Below, in pieces: positions 23,601 through 34,753 of a DNA stretch of 64,000 nt (its first letter is position 1; each line of letters opens with the position of its first letter). A model generated the notes under the pieces. That model did no database searches. It was not told the DNA's origin and was given only the letters and a program-made list of their open reading frames with translations. Both the position numbers and the translations under genes were made by a program. This DNA comes from Macropodus opercularis (taxonomy: Eukaryota; Chordata; Actinopteri; Anabantiformes; Osphronemidae), in contig CM061106.1 of assembly GCA_030770545.1 (NCBI GenBank), positions 12,284,501-12,348,500 on the forward strand, written 5' to 3'.

Positions 23601-26600
23601 AAATGGAAGCACTACATGCACAGTGGGAACACTCATAGCAGTCAATCCATACGTGGTACGGCACCAAACATTAGCTCTAAACATTTACTGACCCTTAAAG
23701 TTAAACTCTCTGCTCAGACTTATTTGATCGCCTCGTATCTTACTGGGAGCTGGTTTCTTCGGCGTCCAGTTGGATCGCTGCGTCCTTTTGACGGTGGTGT
23801 CCTATTCCTTAGAAGGACGGCGTACGGTTCCGGCCGATAATGGCGGCGTCCGGCTGTGGGATAACGGCGGTTGATGACGACCTAGAGACGTGGCAGGCGT
23901 GCTCTCCTTGGCGTGGCGGCGATCGCTTAGTCGCGGGCAGACGCTCGGCGGGCACTGGCAACGTGGCGCTCTCGTTGGGGTCGTGGGTACGGCGGCAAAT
24001 CCGAAGCGGGCGGACGGCGTTTCCTCGGCAGTCGTACAGCGGTCTCCTTCTAGCGGTCAGGCATTGGCGAGTGAACAGCTCGACGTGGATACAGGCGGAT
24101 CAGTCTGAGTGGAGTTAGAGCCAGGCTTGTTTCTTGGCGTCCTCTCAGCATCCGGTGGGGTTGCGGTGTCGGCTCAGGCTGGCGGTGGCAAGGGGGGAAG
24201 AGAGGCCGCTGAAGCTGGATGAGGGACTGGTGGAGAGGAGTGCGGGAAGTTAAGCGGGCAGAAAAGAGAAGGGTGAAGAGTAGAAGAGGGGAAGTGACTC
24301 ATGTTTTTCACACCTGGATGAGAACTGATCTGAGGACGTTTCACCCGGTGGTTTGTGGTCCTTTGTTTGAGGGGCACTTGAGTCAGGCCTACATGTAAAC
24401 CTGGAGGCCTTAATTCCTTTGTTCTGGGGAGAGATCGTGGAGCACATGTACTCCAACATTGGCCTATAGCTGCTAGTTCTCCAGGGTTGAGAGCAGGTTT
24501 GTTCAGTGAAGGTTTGACCACAGCAGCCTGAAAAGCCTGAGCTACGTAGCAGAGACTGGTTGGTTTGATTCAATGTGGATGTGCTGATTAACGGAAGAAC
24601 TTCTGTGAGTGATCTAGTTGGGATTGAGTCTAAGAGACAAACAGTCAGACAGAGTCACCAGCAAATGAATCAATGTCTCTAATGGTTCCAATGTTCTAAG
24701 TAAAGAAATCCATGAAGTCACTGCTGTTGGTGTTTGAAGCTGCTCTGGGTCAACACAGCTATGACTCTTAGTCAGTCTGGCTCCAGAGCTGAACAGAAAC
24801 CTGGGCCTGTTTTAATCCTCATTCACTGGCTGTTTCTCTGCTTCCATGGACTAATCATGGTCAGCTTCACACATCGTTCATCCTGCTGCTGTTTTCTTGT
24901 ATAGGAGATGTTCCTTCCTACAAACTCACCATCACCCCTCACATAGCACATCACACATCACATTCACATAGCTCTGCCTTCTAAATGCACATCTGGCTGT
25001 AGAATGAACCACTTGGTAGCACTTCCCTGGTCACCAACACCCACATTAACACTGTTCAACAGGCCAAAGGCCTTTGATGAACTATATGTTCTATGGAACA
25101 GCAGTGATTAGTAACACGGCCTGTTGAACAGAGCAGGTGGGAAGACACTGATTTGACCCACTTGAATGCAGGACGTGTGCAGAACAGTGATCGTAGTAGG
25201 AGGCAGGCGAAGTGAGTGGACGCCCATATGGGCAGGTCAGGTGGGAAGTGTCATCCAGAGGCAGACGCTCCTCTCTCTCCAGTTACTCCTCCTCTAAAAC
25301 AACCACAACTACCCAAACAGAGTAGAACTCTCTCAGAGAAAGCAACAGACTGGAGGGACTCACTAGATTTACTGGACTCAGGACTTAACAGGCTTAGTGG
25401 CAGAATTAACATCTAGGGACTGTCTGACTAGAAACTAGAAGAACTGGTTAAATGTTTCACCATGTGTTGGTGTCCTCCACCTCCATGTTGTCTTCATACC
25501 CAGTAAACCACAGCATCACACTGAGCAGCACAGACTCCAACCATCAGCACCTTGGGAGGTCCAGTGGTCCTCTCCACCAGTTCTGGTAGCTTCTGCCTCT
25601 GCACCACATCTCCCTGGTTCTAGGTGTGGTTTCAGGGGAGCTCACCCCACCTCCTTTCCTGCTGCTCTGGAGTCTGTCAAGTCTGCCCCATCAGCATGAA
25701 GCTACTACCTCTGAGCAGACAGCATCACCTTTATTTAGTGATGTCCACAGAGAAACAGTGAGCAGGTTTCTGTCCCATGGGTCACTGATAGTCCAGGAAG
25801 CAGTGGCCTCTCTGAGCCAGTACCCACACTCCTGATGGTTTCTCTCTGTCTCTGACTGTTTTTCAGGCTCAGTGGCTGTAACATCTCAGAAAGAGGCCTT
25901 GAAGCTCTGTCCTCAGTTCTCAGCTCCCAGTCCTCTAGTCTGAGACAACTGGACCTGAGTAACAACGACCTGCAGGATTCAGGAGTGAAGCTGCTTTCTG
26001 CTGGACTGGAGAGCCCACAGTGCCATCTGGAAAGTCTCAGGTCAGGATGTGTCCAACGTGTAAACGATGAGCTACAGCCCTCACTGTTATTTAACATTTG
26101 GTTTATCACGTCTCTCTTCACATACATTGTACACGTAGGGTTTCTAGTGTCTGTAGTTAAGGCCACATTTGGTTTGGTTTAAATGAAAAGACACAGACAG
26201 GAAAATAAATCTAATTAGAATGTGTTATTACAAAATCTATAAAGGCATAAAATAATTATATTATATATTATATATATTATATTATAATTATATTAAGGCA
26301 GCATATTTGAATAATACACTAAAGAGATATTGTTGCAGTAGCTCAAACCGGACCAGGGCAGGGCCCAGATGCAGAAAGAGACGGAGACCAATCTCAAGTG
26401 ACCAGATATTAGTTCAGATAACAGAGAAGGACAAACACTGTGGAACCAGAACAGAAACTGCAACACTCTGAACAGGACGGACACAAAGGTTCTGATAGAA
26501 CCAGAGACGACAGTAACAGACCTATGACGTCAATGAATCCCTGAACAACAGAACAAAACAATCACTGCACACGACAGGAGAAGAACAGCCAATAGAAAAC

Positions 26601-29600
26601 TAGAACACAAAGCAGCTGCTAGAGCAGGAAGCTGACAAGGTGAAGCCAACGCCTGAGACTGACTCAACTCTAACCCACAAGAGTTAACCAAAGCAACGAA
26701 CCGAGCTAGAGGCCAAGGGACAGGACGAGGGACAGCACAAGCAGAGACACGGACCAGGGAGGACACACTAGACACACAAACACAATATACACACTCACTG
26801 ACTGACACACAACACATGTGGAGAACTAAGAGGCCCCTCCTGATGGATGAAGGACCACACTGCACCAGAGAGATGAAGAAGAATCAGCCTCATTAGCCAA
26901 GGATGGAAGATGAGAGAAGATCATTCTACTGATCCCACAGTGGAGAAATTCAACTGTTACCACGGCTACAAACAATCAGCAAGAAGTGAAAGGATGAAAG
27001 TGGAGCAAAGAACAAGATCCATTATACAAATGTACGACTGTTCCAACTACCAGACACTGAACATAAAGTCCCAGATCAACTACAGCAGATGATCTGCACG
27101 GTGGCTGTTAGACTGGTTGGTTGTAGAGTCTAACAGCAGTGGATGAAGGATCTGTGGCACCGCTCCTTCCTACACTGACTCTGGATCAGTCTCCACTGAA
27201 GGAGCTGCTCAGAGCCTCCACTGTCTGATGCAGTGGCTGAGAAGCGTTGAATACTTAGTATAACACTGAAAGAATGAGACTCCAGTAGCTCTGAAAGTCA
27301 AGAAACATTCAGCTACAGACCAGTGCAGAGATGTTTCAGTCCCAACCATTTGACAAACCAACACAAACCAAAACACTTCCCACCTGGAAACAACAGGCTG
27401 GATTGTGACCAAAGCACTGGAGGCAGTGAGTAGGTGGGAACTCTGCTCCTCCACCATTACAGGCTTGGAGCGTCTGGAATGAAGGACTGGTGAAGTCGTC
27501 TTGATCTTCCTAGAGAAAGAAAAGTGGTTGGAGGGTAATAATAATTATATTCTGGAAGAGAAGACAAGTGGTTTGAAAGGAGCCTGAGAGAAGCTGAACA
27601 TGAGCAAATAAACCCCCTCCCTCCACAGAAGAGGAGGCTGAGGACACAACCTCCATTTATCAAGAAACAGCTTCACTCTGAAATACCCACAAAGAAATGG
27701 ATCACGAGGTATTTTAGGATTCAGATTTATTTTAGAATGTGTGAATCAAATTTTCACTTTCAATCTGTTTTCAAACATTCAAAGTTCTATCTTTGTTTTT
27801 TTTTTAAATCTGACCCAGATTTCACCTCATATTTATAGAAACGTGTCTATCATCACATGAGTAGAGTGGATGTGAGGGGACGACATCCTCCCTCTGTAGG
27901 ATGAATCTCCTCTATCCTCATCCAGCGACAGATGTGACTGTGACTGGTTCAATTAAACTATTAACATCAGTGATCAGGACAAATCTAACTGGTAATTACT
28001 GATTTATTTACATCTTTGCTTCTTTGTTCAGATTGAGTCGCTGCAGTTTGTCACGGATTAGCTGTGATTCTCTGGCCTCAGCTCTGAAGTCCAACCCGTC
28101 ACATCTGACTCAACTGGACCTGAGCTACAATAACCTGCAGGATTCATCAGTGAAGCATCTGTGTGGTTTTCTGGAGAGTCCTCACTGTCGACTGGAGACT
28201 CTGAGGTCAGACTCCATGTTTTAGTTCTGTGTAGATTAATGTGATGTGAACGTTGTGCTGACGCTAAACTGCAGACATGAGGCTGATGTTCTACTGATCC
28301 ACACTGAGGGTCTCCATGGCAACATCTGGTTTCTTCTTCTGTGGTTTTATTTGTTTTCAGTTCATTTTAATTGTTGTTCCATTGTTTTATCTATTTTTTT
28401 TATTACTGTTTAATATTAACAAAACAATATTAATCAGTAACAAAATATCAAATCTGTGATCAGTAGCTGATGCTCCAACATTTTTCTAAGGCTCCATAAT
28501 GTTGGTTCTGACTCAATATTCAAATCAATGATGCCGTAACCAGAAGTTCTGGATCTGCTTGTTTGACTCTTTCCATCAGTTTGACTCCATTAAATGTTTC
28601 TTCAGTATCAAATGTTTCTGTGACGATGTCGTTCCATCAAACAGAACATTTTCTTTTTGTTTCTATAAATGATTCACGTGTCCAGAACCTGAGTCAGACT
28701 CATTAGTTCTGTTTGAGAACTTGAGGATCTTTAGTAGAAGCTCAGATCAATGTGTCATCAGAACATGAGTGAGTCCAGATGGAGCCAGTGGTGGAGCTGC
28801 AGAGTTAAAAAGATGAAGTCACGACGTCTGAGCTGAAGCAGCAGCTTGTTGTCATTAATATTAATGAGTCTTTGCTACTGTTTGATGGAACTGTTTTTAA
28901 CCTGCATCCTGTTGGTTCTGCTGTTGGGAGCTTCTAGTTTCTAAACTTCTACTTCCTGAAGCGTATTCAGCTCGAAACACACGATGAGACACTGAATGGT
29001 TTCAAGCTGACTCTTTGTTTTCTACTGTTTCATTTTTGGTTCTTCATTCAGATTGATGAACTGCAGGTTGTCACAGATCAGCTGTGATTCTCTGGCCTCA
29101 GCTCTGAAGTCAAACCCGTCACATCTGACACAACTGGACCTGAGCTACAACAACCTGAAAGATTCATCAGTGAAACCTCTGTGTGGTTTTCTGGAGAGTC
29201 GTCACTGTCGACTGGAGACTCTGAGGTCAGACTCCATGTTTTAGTTCTGTGTAGATTAATGTGATGTGAACGTTGTGCTGACGCTAAACTGCAGACATGA
29301 GGCTGATGTTCTACTGATCCACACTGAGGGTCTCCATGGTAACGTCTGCTTTCTTCTACTGTGGTTTAGTCTGTTCACTGTTATTTCTAGTTTCTAAACT
29401 TCTACTTCCTGAAGTGTCTTCAGCTCTAAACACACAATGAGACACTGAATGGTTTCAAGCTGACTCTTTGTTTTCTACTGTTTCATCTTTGGTTCTTTAT
29501 CCAGATTGAGTTACTGCAGGTTGTCAGAGATCAGCTGTGATTCTCTGGCCCCAGCTCTGAAGTCAAACGTGTCACATGTGACACAACTGGACCTGAGAGG

Positions 29601-29670
29601 AAACAACCTGCAGGATTCATCAGTGAAGCATCTTCGTGACCTGGTTCAGACTGTCTCCTGCAGACTCTGA
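14682..29670 (+). CDS. NLRC3-like NLR: PYRIN-FISNA-NACHT-LRR, 7 exons, 961 residues
   Basis: Probable cytosolic pattern-recognition receptor of the large teleost NLRC3-like group. Exons are 14682-14937, 15240-15323, 16000-17857, 25867-26040, 28032-28205, 29052-29225 and 29505-29670. All have GT..AG borders and consistent phases, giving 2886 bp with no internal stop. Residues 1-86 form a PYRIN-type death-fold domain (LMVLEELVENDFETFRFHL), an adaptor-binding module. Exon 2 is a serine/aspartate-rich linker. Residues about 125-190 are the FISNA region. The NACHT ATPase follows, with Walker A GIAGIGKT at about 218-225 and Walker B LLFVFDGLDE at about 306-315. A winged-helix/NOD2-type region with FSFVHLSGQEFLAA lies at about 485-550. 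Four LRR exons end the protein; the first three are exactly 174 bp (58 codons). The stop lies inside the last LRR exon, and no B30.2/SPRY exon follows. Intron 3 (8 kb) contains a Tc1 element and a retroviral envelope relic, both apparently harmless to splicing. Start chosen as the first ATG after an acceptor, at the beginning of the PYRIN fold. Confidence 0.9.
17858..19080. other. NLR intron 3, first part
   Basis: Non-coding. No repeat boundaries or exons are recognised before the Tc1 element at 19.08 kb. Confidence 0.4.
19081..20696 (+). mobile_element. Tc1-like DNA transposon with TA duplication
   Basis: Bounded by TA-CAGTGGGTACGGAAAG and the mirrored CTTTCCGTACCCACTG-TA, about 1.61 kb, with terminal inverted repeats of about 200 bp that include inner repeats (CATGGTCATAAGTATTCAGACCC and its partner). 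It inserted in sense orientation in intron 3 of the NLR gene. The full length and both ends are present, but the transposase is broken, so it cannot move by itself. Confidence 0.95.
19463..20478 (+). pseudogene. Tc1 transposase, inactivated
   Basis: Paired N-terminal helix-turn-helix region (MRSKELPEELRDRIVARHRSGQGY), then a frame slip at an A-run near 19540 and another near 19665. After that a continuous 269-residue frame covers the second DNA-binding helix and the DDE domain. Two catalytic acidic residues are lost. In the family the first sits in WSDETKIEL and here reads WSGETKIEL. The third sits in SPDLNPIEHLW and here reads SPDLNTIKHLW. The middle aspartate (KQDNDPKHAA) is kept. Hence it is dead at both the frame and active-site levels. 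Confidence 0.93.
20700..20728. repeat. perfect 12-bp stem hairpin beside the Tc1 end
   Basis: ACATGTCAGGTC, a 5-nt loop ACTCC, then GACCTGACATGT. It begins 4 bp outside the right TA of the Tc1 element. Its role is unknown; it may be the remnant of a foldback. Confidence 0.7.
20729..21700. other. NLR intron 3, middle part, no recognised feature
   Basis: No exon or element boundary is recognised. One frame near 21.2-21.5 kb is open but has no known domain. Confidence 0.35.
21720..22090 (-). pseudogene. endogenous retrovirus envelope (transmembrane subunit) remnant
   Basis: The minus strand has an 81-codon frame with the immunosuppressive-domain-adjacent motif LLAEKGG-like 'MLAEKGGVCALIGEYCC'. 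It contains a CX6CC cysteine cluster (C-ALIGEY-CC) that is diagnostic of the transmembrane subunit of gamma-type retroviral envelopes. Sequence immediately upstream on the minus strand (to about 22.09 kb) also reads as envelope, but a stop codon separates the two parts. The C-terminal membrane anchor is not seen; the frame runs into a basic/acidic tail and stops at 21720. It is a broken old copy that lies antisense in NLR intron 3. No flanking LTR pair was identified. Confidence 0.8.
22149..22192. repeat. two adjacent perfect hairpins
   Basis: ATCACCTTTAAAGGTGAT is an 18-bp perfect palindrome (22149-22166). It is followed after one base by AGCTTCTGC, a 7-nt loop and GCAGAAGCT (22168-22192). 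They lie just upstream (minus sense) of the envelope remnant. Function unknown. Confidence 0.6.
22193..25866. other. NLR intron 3, last part
   Basis: Contains a GT-rich tract (23.10-23.18 kb), a near-duplicate block 'TGTGWGAYAAAATGG..GATCAATCCACG' type at 23.24 and 23.31 kb, the dispersed repeat shared with 12.5 kb (23.53-23.76 kb), and a CpG-rich segment at 23.76-24.12 kb. A short open frame at 25.22-25.42 kb has no recognised domain. No further NLR exon is evident before 25867. Confidence 0.4.
26256..26297. repeat. AT microsatellite
   Basis: Run of TATATTA-type units in NLR intron 4. Confidence 0.8.
26335..26890 (-). mobile_element. possible LTR, minus strand
   Basis: On the minus strand the sequence has LTR-like composition (T/G-rich, many TGTG and GTGTC runs). 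It ends 'TTTCTGCATCTGGGCCCTGCCCTGG', similar in position and style to the 'GGGTCCTCCCC' segment of the solo LTRs elsewhere in the window. Boundaries and a target duplication could not be fixed. Confidence 0.3.
26905..27250 (-). mobile_element. LINE 3' end, minus strand (empty-site copy)
   Basis: Closely matches the split LINE at 12.72-14.0 kb and includes the 'CCCACAGTGGAGAAATTCAACTG' terminus and the region around 27.13 kb where the other copy carries the solo LTR. It lies in NLR intron 4. Confidence 0.75.
28206..29504 (+). repeat. tandem duplication of LRR exon and flanking intron
   Basis: The end of exon 5 and the next ~120 bp of intron (28201-28320) are almost identical to the end of exon 6 and its intron (29221-29340). 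The intron before exon 6 (28.93-29.05 kb) matches that before exon 7 (29.39-29.50 kb). The LRR exons therefore multiplied recently, together with their introns. Confidence 0.85.
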
Positions 29671-29989
29671 GGTCAGTAGAGGTTGGAGTCAGTCTGTGCT
29701 GCTTCCATCAGTCTTGTTAACTCAGTTAGTGTCACAGCAGAGATTCCAGTGTTTCCTGTAAAGCTCCAACCTTCTCAGTGAAGCTGTGGCAGAAAGACAG
29801 AGACAGAGAGAACAGTCAGCATCAGATCAGCCAGAAGCTTGTTGTGATCATGAAGACGACTGTTGTTGTGTCAGCTGATGTTTCCAAGCAGAGAAGATGT
29901 TGGTCACCACACAGTTATTTTGTCTTTCATGGAACAACAGGAAGTTGTTGCTAAACTGATGACTGAGCAGTTTTTTGACAGTGAAATCT

Positions 29990-30470
29990 GCCGAGTGTTG
30001 AGCTGCTCCCCCAATCCCAGCTCTGCGCGTTCGTTGAATGATGAAGAGAAACATCTGATAAAAACCTCGACCCACACTTTCATACTAGACAGAGCATCTT
30101 TCTGTGGTGTAACCGGATCCTGATCTCCTTGGAGCTTTATAGGTGTCTTATCTGCTCAGTTGCTGTGTGGCCCCATAACCTATGGATTTAAGCACATTCC
30201 TTCTACAGACATTCACATGTTTCACTCCCAACTTATCTGATTTTCTCCTAAGACTGTTTTATGACCTGTGTCTGGGTGTTACGTCTACTACTCTCTAAAC
30301 TTGGTGTGTTTTAAACTATACTTTAATACATTCGGCTTGTTCTGTTTTCTGCCTGCATCCTACTATCTAAGGTTTCAATATTTTAACTACTACTTAACTA
30401 TTTACATTCCTACACAAGTCAGCAGACTTGATGCTAAACGTGTGCAGGTGTGTGAGTTTCTGTCCAAGAC
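29990..30470 (+). repeat. dispersed repeat, copy 1 (mate at 59.03-59.58 kb)
   Basis: Starts 'GTTGAGCTGCTCCCCCAATCCC' and contains a stretch that can be read as SPNPSSARSLNDEEKHLIK. It continues through 'CCATAACCTATGGATTTAAGCACATTCC'. The second copy keeps the same order but has about 115 additional bases after 'CTGATAAAAA'. The class is unknown. Confidence 0.6.
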
Positions 30471-30479
30471 ATTCAGATG

Positions 30480-32102
30480 AGCTGGAAGGAAGCTGCTGCA
30501 CTTCTGCGCTGAAGTCCCTGCTGCTCAAGATGGAAACTGGAACAAGACACGATTAAGAAACGTTGGTTAAACTGTGTCAGACTGATGTTAATCATTCAAA
30601 TGTGATTTGATACTGACTGTATTATAATTAATCATATATTTTCTAATGAATTAAAGCCACATTTGTTGGAGAAGCTAGATATGTCCATGAAGCGCTGGTT
30701 AGAAATGTTTAACACATGGAGCCATGAAACCACGACGCTCTTCAGAAGTTCTCTCCAACAAAGCATTGTTCATTCTCCATGTCCACCCTCCCTCCCTTCC
30801 TTCACTGCTCAGTCTGAAGGTCAACTACAGGCCAGGACTGTTCCTTCCTTCAGTAGAAAACCCGTCTCTTCACTGACTCTGACACGTCCTCCATCGCCTG
30901 CTGCAGAAGATGCCCCACGACTGTTTGACAACTCAGGCTGCCAGTGATGAGAGAAGCCACATATTGCATCTAGTTTCCCACCAGCCAGTTACAGCTCACA
31001 GACCTTTTCAGAAAACCAGACATTTTCCTCAACTCATTTAAAAAGAGTGTGATTATCGTCACAACAATAAAGGTGTTGTCACAACTCAACATTAGAATAT
31101 CTGAGGAGTTTGAGTACAAACTAGTTGAAGCCTCTGTGTTAAAGACATTTAAAGAAGTTGGCAATTGTTGGGAAGTGTTTACACCTTTCAGGACCAGCCT
31201 CGTTCTCTCAAAGTATCTATTTAATAAAAACATAACATAAAAACAACTCCAGTATTATTTTTCACTTCTTAATAACCTGTGTATTAATTTTACACATAAC
31301 AACCCAGAGTTCCTTTAGAAACTTGATTGTGTCAGTACAAATTTTCTGTTAAATGTGTGTTGATGCTTCTTCAACTTGGTGAATTAAAACTTGCTCTAAA
31401 AACAGTCAAGGGTTGTTCTGCATTTTCTTAACCTATATGAGGTTTAACACACACAGGCCTGTGTGCGGCTGTTAAAACTAAGGAGCCAAGGAGGCAGACG
31501 ATGCTTCAGCTCAGTTCTTAGTGACAGTGTGGTTCTTAGTCATCTAGACCAATTTAGGAAAAGATTTTAACTGGATATTAAATAAAGCCTGATGAAAAGC
31601 ACAACATCCAACACCTTAGCACGTCCACTGTGAAAAGACTCATCGAACGCTACAACAAAACACAACGATAAATTAAACCGTTCTTTAAAAACATCCACAG
31701 AGAAAGTGACATCTGAACATCCTTCACAAGTTTCACAGAACGTGTACAGTTCCTCTGTGTCTAAAACAAGTTAAAATGAGGGGAGAGAAGTGTTGAAGAG
31801 CCCAGAGAAATGGACATCGATGGTATGGGTAAATTACAACAAAGAAATGAGGAAGCACCCTGTGAGGAGCTGTGTAAGCATTTCAGGCCTTATCAGCCTC
31901 AGAGCGAGGAGGGAGAAAGGGGAAATGGCGAGCAAGAGCCTGCCCGGCCTGAAAGGAGCAGATGGACAACATGGTCATCCCAAGCAGATATCCCCTGAGA
32001 AAGTGGTTGCCATGGAGAGGGCGGTGCGACCCCAGCAGCAGCTAGAGGAAGAAGATGTTGTGATGGAAGTCGGCTGCCTGTCACCCCAGTTAAAAACATC
32101 AG
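30480..32102. other. no recognised gene
   Basis: Open stretches at 30.66-30.95 kb and 31.79-32.10 kb have no recognisable domain or supporting splice context. No repeat boundary is identified. Confidence 0.35.
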
Positions 32103-33018
32103 TGTTACAACTGATGCAAGCTCGGTCTCTAGACTAAACCTGACTACCTGGAGTACCGGGGGTAGGAGAGGTACTCTTCTGGTACTGACTCTAAATCGCC
32201 ACACAATGGCGCCAAAACTCATTGAGACGGGAAAACTCCACCTGAGCCTACTTCCCTGATCACAAGATTCAAAATATAATAAATAGAATAAAAATAAAAT
32301 CTCTAGAGAACTAACAGGAGAGGACCCACTTGCACGACCACAGACAAGGAGTAAGAATGAATAATAATTTTAATTTACTGAAGGACAAACATGAACCAGA
32401 CACAAAACACGAGAGACAATGAACATGTTAACCAAATACTAACGTGACGCAACAATCTCAGACATGAAACTACAGATGACAAAAACCAAAAACTGGGGTA
32501 CAAAACAGAGACAAACACATACACACTCAAATGACGAAACCAGGACTACTAAACTATGACTGAAAACCAGAACCAGAACTCTACAAGAAACTAAGTAACA
32601 CTGATCAAAATAAGAACAAGATAACACTAATTTAATACCAATCAATCCAAAGGGAACAATCAACACTCGAAAACAGACTCATACATACGAACATGGGAAG
32701 CAATTAGCACAAGCAGTAGCACTCACGACAAACAATACCCATACATACCATACACACTCTGGGAGAAGCATACGTAGAAACCAAAATAACGAGCTGTAAC
32801 ATCAATGTTCTTTTAATACTAAATACCTAACATTAGTAACAAGCCAGCAACGAGACGACAAACTGAGGAACTTAAATATACAACAAACAGGAAATAAAAC
32901 ACAGCTGAGAACAATGACGCATCGGGACAGGAAGTGCATGAAACGAAAAAAAAAAACCCAACAAAGAAGAATCGGCGAACACTAGCGCCCTCCGGTGGTC
33001 GGAGGCCGAACCATAACA
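32103..33018 (-). mobile_element. LTR, minus strand, related to the 12.9-kb solo LTR
   Basis: Ends are TGTTACAACTG on the left and CCATAACA on the right, i.e. TG..CA with inverted termini. Read on the minus strand it has 'TATTTAAGTTCCTC', 'GTGGGTCCTCTCC' and 'GGCGCCATTGTGTGGCG', the same landmarks in the same order as the solo LTRs at 12.9 and 49.3 kb. Flanking 5-mers (ATCAG and CAATG) do not match, so the insertion is old or rearranged. It ends 54 bp before the first integrase-core exon. Confidence 0.7.
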
Positions 33019-33072
33019 CAATGTAATAGGAAATTAATGAATTAATGTCCTTAACCTTTACCTACTGTACAG

Positions 33073-33772
33073 ATATGGCGTGGTTATTTTTGGTGGAATA
33101 GATGGACACTCTAGAAAGGTCAGTGCTCACTACAATTTATTAATTATATGCATTTTAAAGTAAGGTAAAGAAGGTGTAAACAAAACATTTATTTTGATAG
33201 ATCCTATACCTCAGAGTGTCAAATAACAATAAGGCATCCACAGCCCTGGAATTCTTTCTTGAAGCTACAGAGAAGCATGGATTTCCATCCAGGTACCCAT
33301 CCATGTAATTAGCTCTTACATTTTAAATGGTTCAATTACAATGAGAAATGGTGGTCATATAAACATTTCATCCATGCTACTGTATTATATGTTACAGTTT
33401 GTAACTGTTGAGTGTGCTGTTTGTCTTTGTTGGGGATATCTGTAACCATAAGCACTTTGCATTATGATTACTGTACAAAAGCGTGTAGGAGTATTCTTAT
33501 CAAGAAAGCAGTTTAATTGAATGTAATGGTACCATAGTGTGCGTGTTAGAGGTCCATCAAGACTTAATGTACTGTATTAAAGGGGTGAGAATAAGAGAAA
33601 AGCACTGTCCCTTGTATTTGTATGTAAACTAGTGTTTGTATGTTTATATCAAATTTTCAAGAGTAAGAGGGGACCAAGGAGTTGAGAACGTGGATATTGC
33701 TCGCTGCATGTTTGAAGTTCGGGGCTGTGGTAGGGGAAGCTTCATCCCAGGCAAAAGTGTACACAACCAAAG
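33073..33772 (+). pseudogene. integrase-core-domain gene, three exons, truncated
   Basis: Three exons (33073-33118, 33201-33292, 33662-33772) with GT..AG borders and matching phases encode successive blocks of a retroviral-integrase-like (RNase H fold) catalytic core. The first is GVVIFGGIDGHSRK, with the first catalytic aspartate. The second is YLRVSNNNKASTALEFFLEA..HGFPSR. The third is VRGDQGVENVDIARCMF, with the second aspartate, ending GKSVHNQR. The part that should supply the catalytic glutamate (an IER.W-type motif in this family) would begin in the next exon. I cannot find it; the following DNA is AT-rich and then LTR-like. Upstream exons are also missing, with an LTR immediately before. 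Genes of this intron-bearing integrase family occur in many fish and are of transposon origin. The break at both ends suggests a pseudogene. Confidence 0.75.
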
Positions 33773-34753
33773 GTAACATAGGTGTTTTTAATGTAGTTTC
33801 ACCTACTTTCATCTGTTTATCCCAATGGAGTATCCACTTTTGCATGTATCACCTGATTAAATGTAATATTTAGTCACCTCAACTTGAATGCCAGTGAATA
33901 TAACATCAGGCTCATTTTGTTGTACCTGATGATGTTCATCAATGTGTTCGCTATCAGTTTCTGTCATGATCGACAGTCACTTCCGGTTCGTGGCCTTTAT
34001 TTTGAAGAGCCGACCGGAGACACACACCACACCTCCTCTGCTCTGCTCATTTGCTCTGTAGTTGTGTACGTATGTATTAGTAGTACTTGGTATTTAGTAT
34101 TGTTACTTGTTTTTTGTTCTTGTATGTATTGGTGTTACAATTTGGTATGTGTACGAGTATATTTGTATCTGTTCCTTGAGATCCGTAGTAAGTGTTTCTT
34201 GTTTTCTTGGTATTTGGATTTGGTATCTTGTCGTTATTCATATCTTGTCATGTTCAGTTTTTGTTTAGCGTTAAAGTTTTATAGCTTCAAGTTCATGTTT
34301 AGTTAATGTTAGGTTTTGTAGCGCCACGTTCATATTTGTCTATTTAAGTTCATTTGCACCTGGGTCCGAGCTCTGCTCGGATTTTTTCCATTGTTGGTGT
34401 TCATCTTAAGCATCTTCAAGATCAACTTCTAATTATGAATTATGAGGTCCTGGAAACAAGTTGTATCTGTGTCAGGAACAATATCTTGAAATCTGTAGTT
34501 TTAATGTATCTGTGCTAGAACTGGAACTGTTTTCTAAAAACAGACTTGTTACCTGCAGCCTTATACAAGAGCCATCCTCCAGTTAGTGCCTTCATTTTGG
34601 GATACTCTTCCTGAAGGGCTCTAGAAATCTGGATTTGGAAATTTTGACAAAAGTATTTCACTTGACCATTAGGACAAAATGATTTGTTTTCTTACAACTA
34701 TTGCCTTTTAGATTCTTTGGGTTATTATTACTGGCCAACAGCAGCAAAGAAAC
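33773..34753. other. LTR-like debris and unassigned DNA
   Basis: 33.96-34.40 kb starts TGTCATGATCGACAG and includes 'TACTTGGTATTTAGTATT' and 'GTCTATTTAAG', resembling the interior of the LTR family seen at 13.2 kb. No end or duplication could be defined. The rest shows nothing. Confidence 0.35.
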
